A DNA stretch of 57,978 nt from DATJPD01 sp036394195 (GTDB taxonomy: Bacteria; Pseudomonadota; Alphaproteobacteria; CACIAM-22H2), in the NCBI GenBank assembly GCA_036394195.1, contig DASWFO010000236.1:1-57978 (forward strand), given 5' to 3'. Position 1 is the stretch's first letter; each line of letters opens with the position of its first letter. The translations under genes were made by a program, and so were the position numbers. Below are positions 32,745 through 40,791 of this stretch, piece after piece. Below the pieces are notes generated by a model. It ran no database searches. It was not told the DNA's origin and worked only from the letters and a program-made list of their open reading frames with translations.

Positions 32745-33899
32745 TTACGACTGGGCGGCGCCGATCGTGTCCGCCACGTAGGCGCCGCGATCGCCCAGCG
32801 GTTGCGGGTCCTCGGTGGTGGTGTCGCGCGCGGTCTGATGCTCCATCTCGGCATCGAGCTCAGCGCCCAGCAGGATGGCGATGCACGAGATCCAGATCCA
32901 GGTCATGAACACGATGACCGCGCCCAGCGACCCATAGGTCTTGCTGTAGGTGGCGAAGCTCGACGCATACCACGAGAACAGCATGGATGCGCCCAGCCAC
33001 AGCAGCGAGGCCGCCACGCTGCCCCAGCTCAGCCAGCGCCACCGCGCGGTCTCCCGGCTCGGCCCATAACGATAAAGGAACGCGATTCCAAACGAGACGA
33101 GGACCAAAAGCACCGGCCAGCGCAGAACTTTCACCAGCCACGCGGTCTCCTCGTGCAGCCCGAGATAGGTCCCCAGCCGGTCGACGGCGACCGGCACGAC
33201 GGCGACGAGGATCAGCACCACCACCCCGCTGATCATCGCCGCCAATGTGAACGCGAGCGAGACGGCGTTGAGCTTGAGGAAGCCGCGCTTCTCCTTCTCG
33301 TGATAGACGATGTTCAGCGCGTCGAACATCGCCTTGATGCCGGAGTTGGCGCTCCACAGCGACAACCCGAAGCTGACCAGGAACGTCGTGCCAAGGGTCG
33401 ATCGCGGCTGCGACATGAGATGTTGCATTTCATCGCCGATCACGTCGATCACGCCGGCCGGCAGAACCCCGGACAACGAATTCAGCACGCTGGAAATCGT
33501 ATTGGGATCGGCGATCAGCCCGTAGACCGAGACGAACGCCGCCAGCCCCGGGAAGATGGCCAGGATGGCGTAAAAGGTGACGCCGGCCGCGATCTCGACG
33601 ATGCGATCGTTCGAGATGTTGCGATACACGCGCACCAGGATGTCTTTCCAGCCCTTGAGCGGGATCTCCGATGGCGTCTTCGCCAGCCGGCCGCGCGCGC
33701 GTTCGTGGCGCGAGGTGGCTTGCGGCGGAACCTCGCCGCGGGCCGACAATCGGCGGCGCGCCGCCTCCTGATAGCGCCGCCGGCCGAATCCGGAGGCCAG
33801 CAGCAGGGCGGTCAGGCCGGCGGCCGCCCAGGCCGGGGGGCGCGCCTCACGCGCTCGCAGCCGCGGCTCGATGTTGTCGTGGGCCCCGCCGAACGGCAT
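32745..33899 (-). CDS. YihY/BrkB-family inner-membrane protein
   Basis: Last gene of a four-gene operon. A 384-residue membrane protein of the family once called ribonuclease BN (PF03631). About six or seven membrane segments are visible, with the family signature near the first main helix (AAGVTFYAILAIFPGLAAFVS) and YKTYGSLGAVIVFMTWIWIS in the last pair. An extra N-terminal helix (WAAAGLTALLLASGF) and a basic linker precede the core. Nuclease activity of this family was withdrawn; transport or envelope function is more likely. Confidence 0.9.
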   Translation of the reverse strand: MPFGGAHDNIEPRLRAREARPPAWAAAGLTALLLASGFGRRRYQEAARRRLSARGEVPPQATSRHERARGRLAKTPSEIPLKGWKDILVRVYRNISNDRIVEIAAGVTFYAILAIFPGLAAFVSVYGLIADPNTISSVLNSLSGVLPAGVIDVIGDEMQHLMSQPRSTLGTTFLVSFGLSLWSANSGIKAMFDALNIVYHEKEKRGFLKLNAVSLAFTLAAMISGVVVLILVAVVPVAVDRLGTYLGLHEETAWLVKVLRWPVLLVLVSFGIAFLYRYGPSRETARWRWLSWGSVAASLLWLGASMLFSWYASSFATYSKTYGSLGAVIVFMTWIWISCIAILLGAELDAEMEHQTARDTTTEDPQPLGDRGAYVADTIGAAQS

Positions 33900-33911
33900 C
33901 GCGGACCGGCG

Positions 33912-35099
33912 CTATCGACCCGGCGTGTGCGAATGCTCCTGCGGCGAGCCGGTCCGTCCACTGCCCTCACGCCCGAGCTCGGCGCGAACCGTTCCCGCCG
34001 GAAAGCCCTCTCCCTCGGCCGCATGACTGGCCGTCTCGGCAACGTGCGACGCCTGCTCCTTGGCCGTCTCGGCAACCTGCGCGACGCTGTCCTTGGCGGC
34101 TTCATACGCCTGCTCGGCGACCCGTCGTGCCTTGCGCGCTTGTTCGTCGGCCGCCGCGCGCGCCCGGCGCTTGATCTCGTCGCTGGTCTCGCCCAGAACC
34201 CGGTTCTCGGCCTCGGTCGCCGGCAGGGCCGCACCGAGGACGGCGCCGATAGCAACGCCCAGCCCGGCCGCGACCAGCGGCTGTTCCTGGAACAGATGCC
34301 AGATGGTCGTGCCGGCGCGGCGGCCGACATCGCTGGCCGTCCAGCCGGCATTCCACGCCGCATCGGCGGCGCGGTGGCCGATATCAGAGGCCGTGTCGGC
34401 CACCGTCCCCGCGGTCTCGCCCGCCGCCCGCCGCATGCTGTCGGCTGTCTCGCGGAGGCTCTCCGACGTCGCCGCCGCAAAGTCCTTGACGGCCCCCGTC
34501 GCCGCCCCGGCGGCGGCTTGCGCGCCGGAGGTCATGTCGCGCGCGGCATCCGACATGGAGGAGCGCGCCCGCGCGGCGACATCGCCGGCGCGGGACGCCG
34601 CGTCCGAAAGCGCCGACCTGCCGCTGTCGGACAAGTCGCTCGCCGCCGAGCCGGCTCGCCACGCCGCGCCCGACATCGCGGACTTGCCGCGATCGGCCAG
34701 ATCGGTCGCCGCCGAGCCGGTCCGCCACGCCGCGTCCGCCGCGGTCTCGGAGACGGTGCCGCTGACGCCCGCCGCATAGCTGGCCGCCCGCTCCGTGGCC
34801 CGCTCGGCGGCGCGGCCGAGACCGGTCGCCGACCCGGCGGCCGCACCGTTGCCGCGCCGGTCCGACAGCATCAGCCAGGCCAGGCCCGCTCCGATCACGG
34901 TGCAGGCCAGCGGATTGTTGCGCACCTGCCGGCCGAGCGTGCGCACCAAGTCGCCGCCGACGCCGACGCCCGCGAAGTCCATCACCTGGTCGACCACTTC
35001 GCCAGGGGTGATGCGGCCGCGCAGCTCGTCGAGGAGCTCCGACACGCGGGCGCGCGAACTCTCGGCCTCGTATTCGAGCCGGTCAACGGAGGATGTCAT
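33912..35099 (-). CDS. DUF3618 protein with Ala-rich tandem helical repeats
   Basis: A 395-residue protein. Residues 1-40 match DUF3618 (SRARVSELLDELRGRITPGEVVDQV). A membrane helix follows (NPLACTVIGAGLAWLML), then a long Ala/Ser/Arg-rich helical region with a period of about 22 residues (units such as WRTGSAATDLADRGKSAMSG and WRAGSAASDLSDSGRSALSD), a second glycine-zipper helix (VAAGLGVAIGAVLGAALP) and a charged tail. The repeats recall LEA/apolipoprotein-like helices that coat membranes under desiccation. Start ATG 35099 overlaps the previous gene by four bases. Confidence 0.82.
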   Translation of the reverse strand: MTSSVDRLEYEAESSRARVSELLDELRGRITPGEVVDQVMDFAGVGVGGDLVRTLGRQVRNNPLACTVIGAGLAWLMLSDRRGNGAAAGSATGLGRAAERATERAASYAAGVSGTVSETAADAAWRTGSAATDLADRGKSAMSGAAWRAGSAASDLSDSGRSALSDAASRAGDVAARARSSMSDAARDMTSGAQAAAGAATGAVKDFAAATSESLRETADSMRRAAGETAGTVADTASDIGHRAADAAWNAGWTASDVGRRAGTTIWHLFQEQPLVAAGLGVAIGAVLGAALPATEAENRVLGETSDEIKRRARAAADEQARKARRVAEQAYEAAKDSVAQVAETAKEQASHVAETASHAAEGEGFPAGTVRAELGREGSGRTGSPQEHSHTPGR

Positions 35100-35497
35100 C
35101 GGGAGGTCACCTGATATTTGGCGACGGCGGCGTCGCGCTGGAGTTGCTCAACGGTTTTTTTCGGCGCGAGCTTGTCGCCCTTGAGCCGCGACACGCCGAG
35201 CGCGAAGAGAGCCACCGCGATCAGCAGCACCACGACGCCGACCAGCGTCGCCGCGGCGGCCGGGGTGAAGCCGCCTTGATCGACCAGGGCCGCAATCACC
35301 GCTTCGAGGAGGATGACCAGCGCCGCCATCGCCAGGATCGCGCCGCCGACGATGAGCCCCAACCCAACGCCGACGAGGCTGATCTTTTCGGATATCTCGG
35401 CGCGGGCGAGGCGCACCTCCCGGCGCAACAGGGCGGTGAATTCCTTCATCAACTCGACGAGAATGTCAGGGACGCCGCGGTTCGGAATCGTGGTCAT
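35096..35497 (-). CDS. YqjE/holin-superfamily III-like membrane protein
   Basis: A 133-residue membrane protein of the phage-holin-like Holin_X family (PF07332) to which E. coli YqjE belongs. N-terminal amphipathic helix (LVELMKEFTALLRREVRLARAE), then two membrane helices in a hairpin, and a charged tail. ATG 35497 is preceded by AGAGGGAGAG. In E. coli, yqjE sits with yqjD, just as here; the holin name does not imply phage origin. Confidence 0.87.
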   Translation of the reverse strand: MTTIPNRGVPDILVELMKEFTALLRREVRLARAEISEKISLVGVGLGLIVGGAILAMAALVILLEAVIAALVDQGGFTPAAAATLVGVVVLLIAVALFALGVSRLKGDKLAPKKTVEQLQRDAAVAKYQVTSR

Positions 35498-35509
35498 CAC
35501 GCTCTCCCT

Positions 35510-36163
35510 CTATTTCGGCATGCTGGGGCCGGCGGCACCCGGATTGACGCCACCCGTCGGCGTTCCGCCGCTGGGAACGCCGTACATCGTTCCGCCGGTC
35601 GCCCCCGGCTCATATGGCGCCGCACCGAATTCGCCGGTATATCCGCCGCGCGCTCCGCTGGATGAGCCGCCGCGGGGGCCGGTCTCGGCCGAGCTCTTGA
35701 GGAAGCGCGAGAGAACGAACCCCGCCAGCACGGCACCGCCGAAAAACGCCACCGGCTGGCGGCGCGCGAAATCGCTCACCTCGTCGATGAGCTCGCCGAC
35801 GCTGCGCTCGCGGATCGCCGACGAGACCCGCTCGATGCCCGCCGCCGCCTGGTGAACGTACCGGCTGGCCTCGGGCGGCAGATCCTTGTCGAGCTGATCG
35901 GCCGCCTGATGGACCGCCCGCGCCACGCCACCCAGCCGGTCCGCACCCGCCTGCTTCTGCTCCTCGGCCAGATCGCGCGCCCGCTCCTTCATCGGTCGGG
36001 CGAGGTCCGAGGCGGCCGCCGCCGCCTGATCGCGCACCTGGCCGGCCACTTCGCTGGCCCGGTCGGCCAGGGTCGAGACGCGCTCCCTCAAGTTTTCCGT
36101 CGCAGCGCCGAGATCGGAGCCGCTCTGATGCTCGCTCGTTGCCGTGTCCGTGGGAGATGCCAT
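35510..36163 (-). CDS. YqjD-like stress protein, first gene of the envelope operon
   Basis: A 217-residue protein with a long amphipathic helical half (residues ~20-130; VSTLADRASEVAGQVRDQAAAAA) and a single membrane helix with glycine (QPVAFFGGAVLAGFVLSRFL), the YqjD/ElaB plan. In E. coli YqjD anchors ribosomes to the inner membrane in stationary phase. The tail of ~60 residues is Gly/Pro-rich and unique. The gene opens the operon under an EcfG-like promoter at 36242-36266. Confidence 0.82.
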   Translation of the reverse strand: MASPTDTATSEHQSGSDLGAATENLRERVSTLADRASEVAGQVRDQAAAAASDLARPMKERARDLAEEQKQAGADRLGGVARAVHQAADQLDKDLPPEASRYVHQAAAGIERVSSAIRERSVGELIDEVSDFARRQPVAFFGGAVLAGFVLSRFLKSSAETGPRGGSSSGARGGYTGEFGAAPYEPGATGGTMYGVPSGGTPTGGVNPGAAGPSMPK

Positions 36164-36192
36164 GATCGTCCTTGCCTCCCTGTGCGTGGCGC

Positions 36193-36211
36193 CTGCGGCC
36201 TAAAGCCGCAG
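36193..36211 (-). promoter_or_regulatory. Leader hairpin of the envelope-stress operon
   Basis: Perfect seven-base stem CTGCGGC (36193-36199) and GCCGCAG (36205-36211) with a five-base loop, between the promoter and the start of the YqjD-like gene. Position and form resemble the leader hairpin at 31419. Confidence 0.45.
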
Positions 36212-36241
36212 CCAAGCGCCGAAATTGGCGGTCCTCACAAA

Positions 36242-36266
36242 AACACGGCGGCGCAATTTGAGTTCC
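36242..36266 (-). promoter_or_regulatory. EcfG-like promoter with one mismatch
   Basis: Minus strand GGAAC (36266-36262), 16 bases, TGTT (36245-36242) instead of CGTT. It lies about 80 bases ahead of the YqjD-like start and would drive the four-gene operon. YqjD, YihY and DUF3618 genes are stress-induced in other bacteria, which supports the reading. Confidence 0.6.
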
Positions 36267-36294
36267 GTTAGCGCGGCAAAACGGCGCACGCGGA

Positions 36295-36816
36295 CTACTT
36301 TTGCGCGCTGTCCGCCGGCGGCGGTCCGCCCGGCCACGACATGATCGGCACCGAGCTGATACTGTTCTTGGGACTGCCTTCGATCACCCGGTTGCTATAG
36401 GCGACGTAGACCAGCACGTTGCGCTGCCGGTCGAAGAACCGCGCGACCTGCAGCGTCTTGAAGATGAGGCTCCGGCGCTCGTCGAAGACCCGTTCGCCGT
36501 CCTCGAGCCGGCCCGCGATCTGGATCGGAGCGATCTGGCGGCAGGCAATCGCGACATCGCTGGTGTCTTCGGCCACGCCGATGGCGCCCTTCAGGCCGCC
36601 GGTCTGGGCCCGGCTGATGTGGCAGGCGACGCCGTGAACCTTGGGATCATCGAAGCCGTCGATAACGATCTTGTCGTTCGGGCCGAGCAAATGAAATTTC
36701 GTGCTGACGACGCCGGTGGTCCCACGATCGGGTCGCCCGAACAGCCACCAGCCGAACAACAGGACGGCCACGGCGACGAGCCCCCAGAGGATCGGGCTCG
36801 ACCGCATCGATGTCAT
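36295..36816 (-). CDS. creA: CreA-family protein
   Basis: A 173-residue protein with an N-terminal membrane/signal helix (LWGLVAVAVLLFGWWLF) and the CreA core (PF05981): FHLLGPNDKIVIDGFDDPKV, GVACHISRAQTGGLKG and VAEDTSDVAIACRQIAP. CreA is a conserved periplasmic protein of unknown biochemical role, named after the E. coli creABCD operon; no cre regulators are seen here. A perfect EcfG promoter lies 74 bases upstream. Confidence 0.92.
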   Translation of the reverse strand: MTSMRSSPILWGLVAVAVLLFGWWLFGRPDRGTTGVVSTKFHLLGPNDKIVIDGFDDPKVHGVACHISRAQTGGLKGAIGVAEDTSDVAIACRQIAPIQIAGRLEDGERVFDERRSLIFKTLQVARFFDRQRNVLVYVAYSNRVIEGSPKNSISSVPIMSWPGGPPPADSAQK

Positions 36817-36889
36817 GGCGCGGCTCCGCTGGAGCGCTGGGCGCCGGCGCGACCGCGCCTCGCCAACGATGCCTGTTGCATGCGCTCAC

Positions 36890-36914
36890 AACGCGGCCCA
36901 TCCAGGCTCGTTCC
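36890..36914 (-). promoter_or_regulatory. EcfG-type general stress promoter (perfect match)
   Basis: Minus strand GGAAC (36914-36910), 16 bases, CGTT (36893-36890), upstream of the creA start at 36816. Predicted leader about 65 bases. Confidence 0.72.
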
Positions 36915-37041
36915 CGCCGGCCGCGCCGCCGCCGTGACGGAACCGTGACCAGCCATTTTTTGACATGCTGAACCTTCTGAGCCCCGAAGGGCGCCCGGTG
37001 TAGCGTGGTCTCAACGAAAAGAAGATGGGTAGCGGGCTGGA

Positions 37042-38127
37042 ATGGGTCGCGCGCTGACACCGTTCGTCTCGGGTCGGACATTTCTGCTGCTGATGGCCGG
37101 GGCCACGATCGGTCCCCTGATCCTCGCCGTGCTTTACCAGCACGCCGACGGATTGGCGCAGAGCTGCGCCGGAACCGCGATCCAGATCCTGACGCTGGTC
37201 GCGGCGCCGCACGTGCTGACGACGCTCTATCTCGTCGTCGACCGCCGGGATCTCGCCGGTGTCCGGCGCCCGGCAATGACGATCTATGCGATACCGGCGG
37301 CGCTGATCGTCCTCAATTACGCGATTCTGCTCGCCGCACCGCCGTGGGCCGTGCTCGCCTACATGCTGTTCTACGTTCACTTCAGCATGTGGCATTTCGG
37401 GCGGCAGAACCTCGGCGTCGTGACATTCGCCACCCGGATCGCCAACCGCCGGCCCATGGACGCGTTCGAGCGCCGAACCATCATGGCCGGGATCATCGCC
37501 GGCGTGCTCGGCGGCTATCACATGTTCGCACCCGGGCTGATGCTCCATCCGGATGCCTGGCCGCTCGATGCGGCTGTCATCGACCCGATATTCTCGCGCG
37601 GCTGGTACGGCGGGATCGCGATCTACACGATCCTCATGCCGCTGACCGTGATCCATGTGCTGCGGCATGCCGATCGCTATGATCGGCTGTCGCTGCCGCT
37701 TTATCTCGGCTGCGTATTTTTCTTCCTGCCGGCCTACATCTCCGACCATCCGCTGTTCCTGCTGGTGAGCTGGTCGGTGGCGCACGGCGTCCAGTATCTG
37801 GTCTTCCTCGCCTTTCACGCCGCCGGCAAGGCGCAAGGGCGGCTGGGCCTCAAGGCGGTCATCCCGTTCGGTCTCTTCCTGCTGTGCCTCACCGCCGGCG
37901 CCGCCCTGTGGCGCTACACGATGGCGGTTCAGGACACGGGCGATGCCAACCTGATCAGGATCATGCTGGCGACCACCAATGCGCTGACGCTGGCGCATTA
38001 CTGGATCGACGCGTTTCTCTGGAAATTCGCCAATCCGGAGCGCCGCGCCTGGTTGGCGCAGAACTACCGGTTCCTGGCCGGACAGGCCAAAAAACCGCCG
38101 GCCGCGGCCATGGCCGCCGGCGACTGA
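37042..38127 (+). CDS. Histidine-bearing polytopic membrane protein, unknown family
   Basis: A 361-residue protein with about nine or ten membrane helices. Histidines recur in or near helices: H57 (APHVLT), H113 and H118 (YVHFSMWHFGRQNLGV), H160, H236 (SDHPLF), H249 (AHGVQY), H259 and H319 (AHYWIDAFLWKF). Such spacing suggests a metal or haem site in the membrane, as in carotenoid-cleaving Blh or desaturase-like proteins, but I see no decisive motif. No partner genes. Start ATG 37042. Confidence 0.75.
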   Translation: MGRALTPFVSGRTFLLLMAGATIGPLILAVLYQHADGLAQSCAGTAIQILTLVAAPHVLTTLYLVVDRRDLAGVRRPAMTIYAIPAALIVLNYAILLAAPPWAVLAYMLFYVHFSMWHFGRQNLGVVTFATRIANRRPMDAFERRTIMAGIIAGVLGGYHMFAPGLMLHPDAWPLDAAVIDPIFSRGWYGGIAIYTILMPLTVIHVLRHADRYDRLSLPLYLGCVFFFLPAYISDHPLFLLVSWSVAHGVQYLVFLAFHAAGKAQGRLGLKAVIPFGLFLLCLTAGAALWRYTMAVQDTGDANLIRIMLATTNALTLAHYWIDAFLWKFANPERRAWLAQNYRFLAGQAKKPPAAAMAAGD

Positions 38128-38140
38128 TCGACCTTGACGA

Positions 38141-38389
38141 TTATGATTTTCGCGTCGCTCGAACGGCGGCGAATTTCGTGTGCAGCAACTCGAGGACGCG
38201 GGCGGGCCGAAGACGCGAGACGCGAAATCCCAGCCGCCGCGCCGGCTCGCGAGCGAACGCCTCGGCATCGGAGAGCATCCGGTGGAGCGCCCGCACATCC
38301 TTGATGGCGAGTTCGATAATCAGCCACAGCAGGCCGGTGACGAACAGCGCCAGCATCACAAGTTCAGGGAAAGGAAACAGCGTGCTCAC
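38141..38389 (-). CDS. Small single-span membrane protein
   Basis: Eighty-two residues with one N-terminal membrane helix (LVMLALFVTGLLWLIIELAI) and a basic cytoplasmic helix tail. GTG 38389 follows GGGAG. It runs convergently to the gene ending at 38127. The 217 bases between it and 38607 hold its promoter and a short hairpin (GGCGTCACACGCC) but no gene I can support. Confidence 0.65.
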   Translation of the reverse strand: MSTLFPFPELVMLALFVTGLLWLIIELAIKDVRALHRMLSDAEAFAREPARRLGFRVSRLRPARVLELLHTKFAAVRATRKS

Positions 38390-38606
38390 GGTCGACTCCC
38401 GGGGGGTTCTCCCTGCAGAGGTAAATACGTTAAGCGGAATTCCCTAAAATGCATGTGATCGGCGTCACACGCCGGCAGCCATCCAAGCCCAGGCGGCCCA
38501 CAAACGCCTAAGTATCTGGGAGCATTTATGTTTCCAGAATGTCAGGCAGCCGCCGGGGGCTTCCCGCTTGCCCGCGAACGGGCCCGGCTCTATATCTCCC
38601 GCCCCC

Positions 38607-39293
38607 ATGGATCGCTCAGCCGCAATCCCCGCCCCTCTCGCCGCCTATCTGGCGCCGGGGCGCTACATCGATAGCGACCATCCGGCGGTCGTCGCATTCG
38701 CGGCGCGGGTCGCCGGCGGGCTCCCGGCGCGCGAGGCGGCGGTGAAGCTCTATTACGCGGTGCGCGACGAGATCCTGTACGATCCCTATCGCGCCTTCGA
38801 CGAAGAGGCGACGTATCGCGCCTCCGCCGTGCTCGCCGAGAAGCGCGGCTATTGCGTCGGCAAGGCGGCGCTGCTCGCCGCCGCGGCGCGGGCCGCCGGC
38901 ATTCCGTCGCGCATCGGCTTCGCTGACGTCCGTAACCATCTGGCCACCCCGCGTCTGCGCGCCCTGATCGGCACCGATGTCTTCATCTACCACGGCATCA
39001 CCGAGCTCTGGCTGGGCGACCGCTGGGTGAAGGCGACGCCGACCTTCAATCTCGGCCTGTGCGAAAAATTCCATATCCGCCCGCTGGATTTTGACGGCGC
39101 CGCGGATGCCATCCTGCACCCGTATGATCGCAACGGGCGGCAGCACATGGAGTATGTCCGCCAGCGCGGCACCTATGCCGACGTCCCGCTCGATATTCTC
39201 ATGCCCGAGATGCTGAGCACCTATCCGGCGCTCACGGCGCTCGCCAAGGACGCGCGAGGCGATTTCGCCAAAGAGGCCCAGGAGCTCGGCTGA
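38607..39293 (+). CDS. Transglutaminase-like cysteine protein
   Basis: A 228-residue protein of the transglutaminase/arylamine N-acetyltransferase-type papain fold (PF01841). The catalytic cysteine is C83 in RGYCVGKAALLAAAARAAG and the histidine H129 in YHGITELWL; the third residue, usually Asp in VDPT, is here in KATPTFN, where no Asp is present. Bacterial members cleave or form isopeptide bonds. No signal peptide, so cytoplasmic. Confidence 0.82.
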   Translation: MDRSAAIPAPLAAYLAPGRYIDSDHPAVVAFAARVAGGLPAREAAVKLYYAVRDEILYDPYRAFDEEATYRASAVLAEKRGYCVGKAALLAAAARAAGIPSRIGFADVRNHLATPRLRALIGTDVFIYHGITELWLGDRWVKATPTFNLGLCEKFHIRPLDFDGAADAILHPYDRNGRQHMEYVRQRGTYADVPLDILMPEMLSTYPALTALAKDARGDFAKEAQELG

Positions 39294-39311
39294 GGCCGGC
39301 CGACGGGCGCG

Positions 39312-40304
39312 TCAGCCGACGCGGATCAGCAGCTTGCCGATGTCGCGGCCAGCCTCCATGCGGTCGTGCGCGGCCGCCGCTTTCTCGAACGGGAAGACCT
39401 CGGCGATCTGGTGGATCAGCTTGCGCTCGTCGAGGGCGCGGTTGATATCATGGGCAGCCGCGTCGCGGGCGGCCTGCGGGATCTCGTAAACGATCAGCGT
39501 ATGCAGCGTGAGATCCTTCGCCAGCATCTGCGCGAAGGGCAGCTTCGGGTCGGCCACCGCGTCGCTCGAATAGGCGGAGATGACGCCGTTCGGACGCAGC
39601 ACCTCCACGTCGGTGTCGATATTGGCGCCCAGCGCCACTTCGACGATGCGGTCGATCGACAGAGCGGCGCCCGTGACCTGCGCGATGCGCTCCGCCACCG
39701 GCTCACTCCTGTAGTTGATGACGTGGTCGGCGCCCGCCTTCTTGGCCTGGGCCGCCTGCGCGTCGCGGCTGACGGTGGCGATCACCGTCCGCGCACGCCC
39801 GAGCTTGGCCAGCTGGACCGCATAGAATCCGACCGCGCCGGCGCCGCCCTGCACCAGTACGTTCTGGCCGGCGAACTCACCGTCCGCATAAAGCGCCCGG
39901 TGCGCCGTCATGGCCGGAATGGCAAGGCAGGCGCCTTCCTCGAAGCTCACAGGGTCGGGCAGCCTCACCGCGCGCTCTTGCGGCACGGTCGTGTACTCGG
40001 CCAGGCTTCCGAAGGGCCGGCCGCGTTGCGCCATGTAGAGCCAGACCCGCTCGCCGACGCGCCGGCCGGCGACACCCGGTCCGAGCTTGTCGATGACGCC
40101 CGACCCGTCCTGATGCGGGATGATGCGCGGGTAAGCCATCGGCCGCCCGCGCCAGCCGCTGCGTGCTTTTGTGTCCGACGGGTTGACCGCGCTCACCATG
40201 ACCTTGACGCGCACCTCGCCCGGACCGGGCTCCGGGGTCGGCATCTCGCCGAACTGCAGAACCTCTCGGGCCGGACCCGTGCGCTCGTACCAGCAAGCTT
40301 TCAT
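39312..40304 (-). CDS. NADPH:quinone oxidoreductase (zeta-crystallin type, MDR family)
   Basis: A 330-residue medium-chain dehydrogenase without the catalytic zinc ligands. The N-terminal GroES-like part has VSAVNPSDTKARSGWRG and the nucleotide-binding part has VLVQGGAGAVGFYAVQLAK. It should reduce quinones or enones with NADPH. ATG 40304 has a GGGGAG site; the frame is open further upstream without signals. The gene is divergent from the small gene at 40488. Confidence 0.9.
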   Translation of the reverse strand: MKACWYERTGPAREVLQFGEMPTPEPGPGEVRVKVMVSAVNPSDTKARSGWRGRPMAYPRIIPHQDGSGVIDKLGPGVAGRRVGERVWLYMAQRGRPFGSLAEYTTVPQERAVRLPDPVSFEEGACLAIPAMTAHRALYADGEFAGQNVLVQGGAGAVGFYAVQLAKLGRARTVIATVSRDAQAAQAKKAGADHVINYRSEPVAERIAQVTGAALSIDRIVEVALGANIDTDVEVLRPNGVISAYSSDAVADPKLPFAQMLAKDLTLHTLIVYEIPQAARDAAAHDINRALDERKLIHQIAEVFPFEKAAAAHDRMEAGRDIGKLLIRVG

Positions 40305-40487
40305 GGCGTTTCTCCCCTGGAGCGGACGGCGGAAGCTTAACAGACGGGCGGAGGCGACGCACAGGCTCAGCCCTCTAGGGGAACTCCCGCCGCAAGTTAG
40401 GGATTCGCCCCGATGCCAAATGCGCCGAACGTCCCATACAGTGCTACCTCTCGCCCGCGGCCCCGCGGGCGTTGTCGAAAGTCTGAT

Positions 40488-40682
40488 ATGCCCACCACCC
40501 TTCCGCGCGCTGCCCGTCCGATCTCCGGCCCGGGATTCGCCCGGCGCCTGATGCACGGCTGCGTCTATCTGTTCGCCGCCGTCCTCGGCCTGTCGGTCGG
40601 TCCGACGCTGTTCATGGTCAGCGACCGCGCGACCGCGCTGCGCTGGGCCAATTTCGTCCTCGACCTGGTCGGCGGGCGCTAA
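40488..40682 (+). CDS. Small membrane protein
   Basis: Sixty-four residues: basic N-terminus, one hydrophobic segment (LMHGCVYLFAAVLGLSVGP) and a short tail. The upstream ATG 40413 in the same frame would add a Pro/Arg-rich stretch that looks non-coding. No ribosome site is strong. Unknown function; medium support. Confidence 0.5.
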   Translation: MPTTLPRAARPISGPGFARRLMHGCVYLFAAVLGLSVGPTLFMVSDRATALRWANFVLDLVGGR

Positions 40683-40791
40683 GCATCCTCTCATGGGGAC
40701 GCGCCGCCCGCTTGTGGCGGCGGTCGAAGCGTTTCGGCTATAGTCCGAACAGCAAGCGCCGTCCGGCGCCAAAAATCTTTGGGGGAGACGC

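Noticed and set aside
32028..35114. Open frame of 1028 codons on the plus strand
   Set aside because: Arg/Ser-rich shadow that runs across the VOC gene in another frame and antisense to YihY and DUF3618.
35096..35497. Prophage signal from the holin-like gene
   Set aside because: It is the YqjE-type gene in a YqjD/E operon; no other phage gene is present.
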